This document shows, in pieces, positions 60,387-64,000 of a stretch of DNA of 64,000 bases. The stretch's first letter is position 1; the number at the start of each line of letters is the position of its first letter. The notes beneath the pieces are model-generated. The model was not told where the DNA came from. It ran no database searches and was given only the letters and a program-made list of their open reading frames with translations. Source of the DNA: Proteles cristata cristata. Taxonomy: Eukaryota; Chordata; Mammalia; Carnivora; Hyaenidae. The position numbers were made by a program, and so were the translations under genes. Where the stretch lies: the NCBI GenBank assembly GCA_017311185.1, contig JAESUZ010001065.1:277924-341923 (forward strand). The letters are read 5' to 3'.

Positions 60387-61284
60387 GCCCCCCTTTTTAG
60401 ATTTTATTTATTTATTTATTAAGGCTAATAAGCTTGAATTTGTGACTCTTGTAAGCGGTGCACGTCAGAACGGTCTCTTCTGGCTGTTGTGTTACACGCC
60501 AGGTGTGCGCACCGTTTCTCTGGGGGCCCCGGCTCCTTTCCTGTCTCTCCTTCCTCCCCACGTTCACATCTGCTTTCCCGCGAGGCATGGCTGTCAGGCC
60601 CGCCACGCGGGCCCCGCCCCGGCCCGAGTTCGAGACTGTTGTGCCCAGCTTTGCGTGCGACCTCGGTGTTCATCGCTCCTTGGGTTCATTCTTTCTCTGC
60701 CTGGTTCTGTGACCCGCCTGACGCAACCTGAGTGCCTTTGCTCCCGCGAGTACTCGGTTTTAGGCTTTGGCCCCCACCTTTGTAAACTGACATACATGTT
60801 TGGAACATGTGAAATGTTAACATGGTTTGATGGTCAGAAATGACACGAAACGCTGTACTCAGACGTCCCGCCCCTGCACCCCGTACTTCGCTCATTAGTT
60901 CGTGTTTGTCCTGGGTTTCTTTTTGCAAAGACGATCTTACTCCCTGTTCTCACGCACACAGTGGCGCCCGTACGCGTGCTTTACACCTTGACCTCCAGCG
61001 TCCCGTCCCGTGGGCGTCTCGACCGCCACGTGCTGCTCGTGCGAAGGAGACGTGAGACTTCCCGGGTGTAGAATTCCGCCAGCCCCCAGGAGCTGGTCCG
61101 GTGGGCACAGGACGGGGGCCTCTGAGCCCCCGGGGGATGTGATGGCAGGTGGGGAGGTGGATGGCCCGAGCCAGCTGCTCATCGGGGGACAAACTTGGCG
61201 TCTGAGCGCCCCAAAACACTCCCGTGAAGCGATAAGAAATTCGGGGCGGGGTTAAAAAAAGACTCAGGTGCATAAACAGAATGA

Positions 61285-61640
61285 GGTCTCTTTGTACAAT
61301 GGAGTATTTTTTCAGCCATAATAAAAGAATGAGGCTCTGTCAGCAGCTACCGCATGGGGGAACCTTGGAAAGATCCAGTGGAGTGAGACACGCTGACATT
61401 GAAACTCGGGCTTATGATCCCATTTTTTTTTGAGCTGTCCGCAACGCGCCAGTCATAGAGGCGGAAGGCAGAGCAGTGGCCGGCGGGGGCTGTGGGTGGG
61501 AAGGGGTGGGGAGTGAGAGGTAAGGGAAGGGGGTGACGGCCAGGATGGTTACACAACCCTGAATGTCCCAGATGCCACGGAAATGTCTGCTTTAAGATGG
61601 TGACTTTTATGTGATGGAATTTCACCTGACTCGAAAACAG
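61285..61640 (+). mobile_element. Ancient L1M 3' UTR fragment, sense
   Basis: CAATGGAGTATTTTTTCAGCCATAATAAAAGAATGA-like start, GGAACCTTGGAAAGAT, and later TTTTATGTGATGGAATTTCACC resemble the sense 3' UTR of old L1M elements. Confidence 0.65.
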
Positions 61641-61671
61641 TCGGTATGTTGAGGTTCTATTGAAGGAAAGA

Positions 61672-61890
61672 TGACAGCGTGGTGGTTATACGTGCGGACC
61701 GCGGAGCCTTAATGCCTGAGCTTGGCTCCGCCGCTCATGCGCCAGGTGACCCTACACGTGCTCATTCACTTCTCTGTGCGTTAGTTTCCTCATGGCTCAG
61801 GTGGGAATAATGATATTCAAGGCCGTTGCAAAGATTAAGTTAGTACGTACAGGTGCGTAGAACTGAGCCTGCCCTCTCCTAGGAGTGGGC
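61672..61890 (+). mobile_element. MIR SINE
   Basis: Nearly full layout: GTGGTTATACGTGCGGACC start, GGCTCCGCCGCTCATGC, TTAGTTTCCTCATGGCTCAGG, then TAAGTTAGTACG and TAGAACTGAGCCTGCC end. Confidence 0.85.
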
Positions 61891-62363
61891 TAGGTATCGG
61901 CTGGTTTGATGATTATTAGTTTCTAGCAGACAGTAGATGTTCAGTTGGGACTCAGTTTACAGCAGCCGGAGCTGGCCAGCCAGCCACCTGCCGACCGACC
62001 TCTGCGACCCCTGCTACCCTGTGAGTCAGGAGGTTTTGTGCGGGTCTGTGGTCCTGGGGGCGCGGGTCTGTCCTGCATGTGTGCTGCCCCCGAGCCGCGT
62101 GGGGATGGCCGGAGCCCTGCGGTGAGGGCGTTCTCCCCAGCGGTGACAGGGACACCAAGGGCCCTGTGGCATTGCTCTGCCGACCGCGCCACGATTCACG
62201 TGTCTGTTTAGAGACTGACGGATACTTAGGTGGTTTCCAGTTTGGGCTTTATGAATGACGGTTCTGTGAACATTCTGGAACATAGGAACACATTTCTGTT
62301 CGCTATTCATTATTATAGTTTTATGGAGTTGATACCTGATAACGTCAGTCATCCAGTTTTCTT

Positions 62364-62587
62364 TTTTTTTTTTTTAATGTTTTTTTTTTTAAATGTTCTA
62401 GGAGAGAGAGAGAGACAGCATGAGCAGGGGAGGGTCAGAGAGAGAGGAGTCACAGACTCTGAAACAGGCTCCAGGCTCTGAGCTGGCAGTCAGCACAGAG
62501 CCCGACGCGGGGTTCGAACCCGCGAACCGTGAGATCATGACCTAAGCGAAAGTCGGACGCTTAACCGACTAAGCCACCCAGGCGCCC
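62364..62587 (-). mobile_element. Young carnivore SINE
   Basis: Complete young-subgroup copy with an identical 18-base flank (62346-62363 and 62588-62605). About 400 bases upstream of C2CD2 exon 5. Confidence 0.95.
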
Positions 62588-62967
62588 CAGTCATCCAGTT
62601 TTCTTCGTTGACAAGCTTGTCTTTCTCCTCGGGCTTTTCATCTACTGGAATACTTTTTAACTTAAAAAAAAACAAAACAAAACAGTCACACAAGACAGAA
62701 AAAACTCATCTGTCGCGAAGGCTTTACACAGAAATAGCAACACATTTCTATGTTGCACGTGTCTTTATTTTTACCGTCTTTAAAATAAGGAGCATGATTG
62801 CTGTGACATCACAGGGCCCTGTGTCCCAGATGGGGCCCAGGGAGTCTCTCACGGGTCTTGATGTGACCTCCCGGGAGCCCAGGCCGCACCCTGCGGGCTC
62901 TGTCTCGGGGGTGCGCTGGGGAGGCTGTCACCTGCCGTCCGGCCCCACAGCAACGGTCATGAAATGA

Positions 62968-64000
<1,033 letters not shown>

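Overview
The window is mammalian nuclear DNA from a carnivore, very probably a cat (Felidae). It carries about 49 tRNA-Lys-derived carnivore SINEs of the feline type, a 5'-truncated carnivore-type L1, an endogenous-retroviral solo LTR, older L1M and MIR relics, and GT-AG spliced exons. The species cannot be resolved from the sequence.

Two protein genes are present, both on the + strand. (1) Positions 2-739 are the 3' end of the coding region of a C2H2 zinc-finger gene that I recognise as ZBTB21 (ZNF295), followed by a long, repeat-poor, AU-rich 3' UTR that probably ends near the polyadenylation signal at 5014. (2) A CpG island at about 33.56-34.64 kb holds the start of C2CD2, an ER-anchored SMP/C2 lipid-transfer-type protein related to TMEM24. 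Five coding exons are visible (34305-34577, 44673-44771, 56370-56489, 58868-58972, 62995-63117). They join into 240 codons with every intron in phase 0, and the gene runs off the right edge. The order ZBTB21 then C2CD2 on one strand agrees with the mammalian 21q22.3-type neighbourhood, so the two identifications support each other.

Layout: 0-5 kb ZBTB21 end and 3' UTR; 5-33.5 kb intergenic, with an antisense L1M/HAL1-like complex (7.35-11.48 kb), a SINE cluster with local tandem amplification (16.6-17.9 kb), a solo LTR (23.43-24.07 kb), an antisense LTR-like segment (24.7-25.6 kb) and a young L1 (25.84-27.05 kb); 33.5-34.6 kb promoter island; 34.6-64 kb C2CD2 introns, in which 20 of 22 recognised SINEs lie antisense to the gene.

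No bacterial, phage, CRISPR or other novel multi-gene system is present. The most interesting observations concern regulation and genome dynamics: an overlapping upstream ORF at the C2CD2 start, all-phase-0 exons, antisense SINEs that carry splice-acceptor-like sequence inside C2CD2, serial SINE insertion at one target site, SINE-unit tandem amplification, and a clean solo LTR with terminal inverted repeats and target-site duplication.
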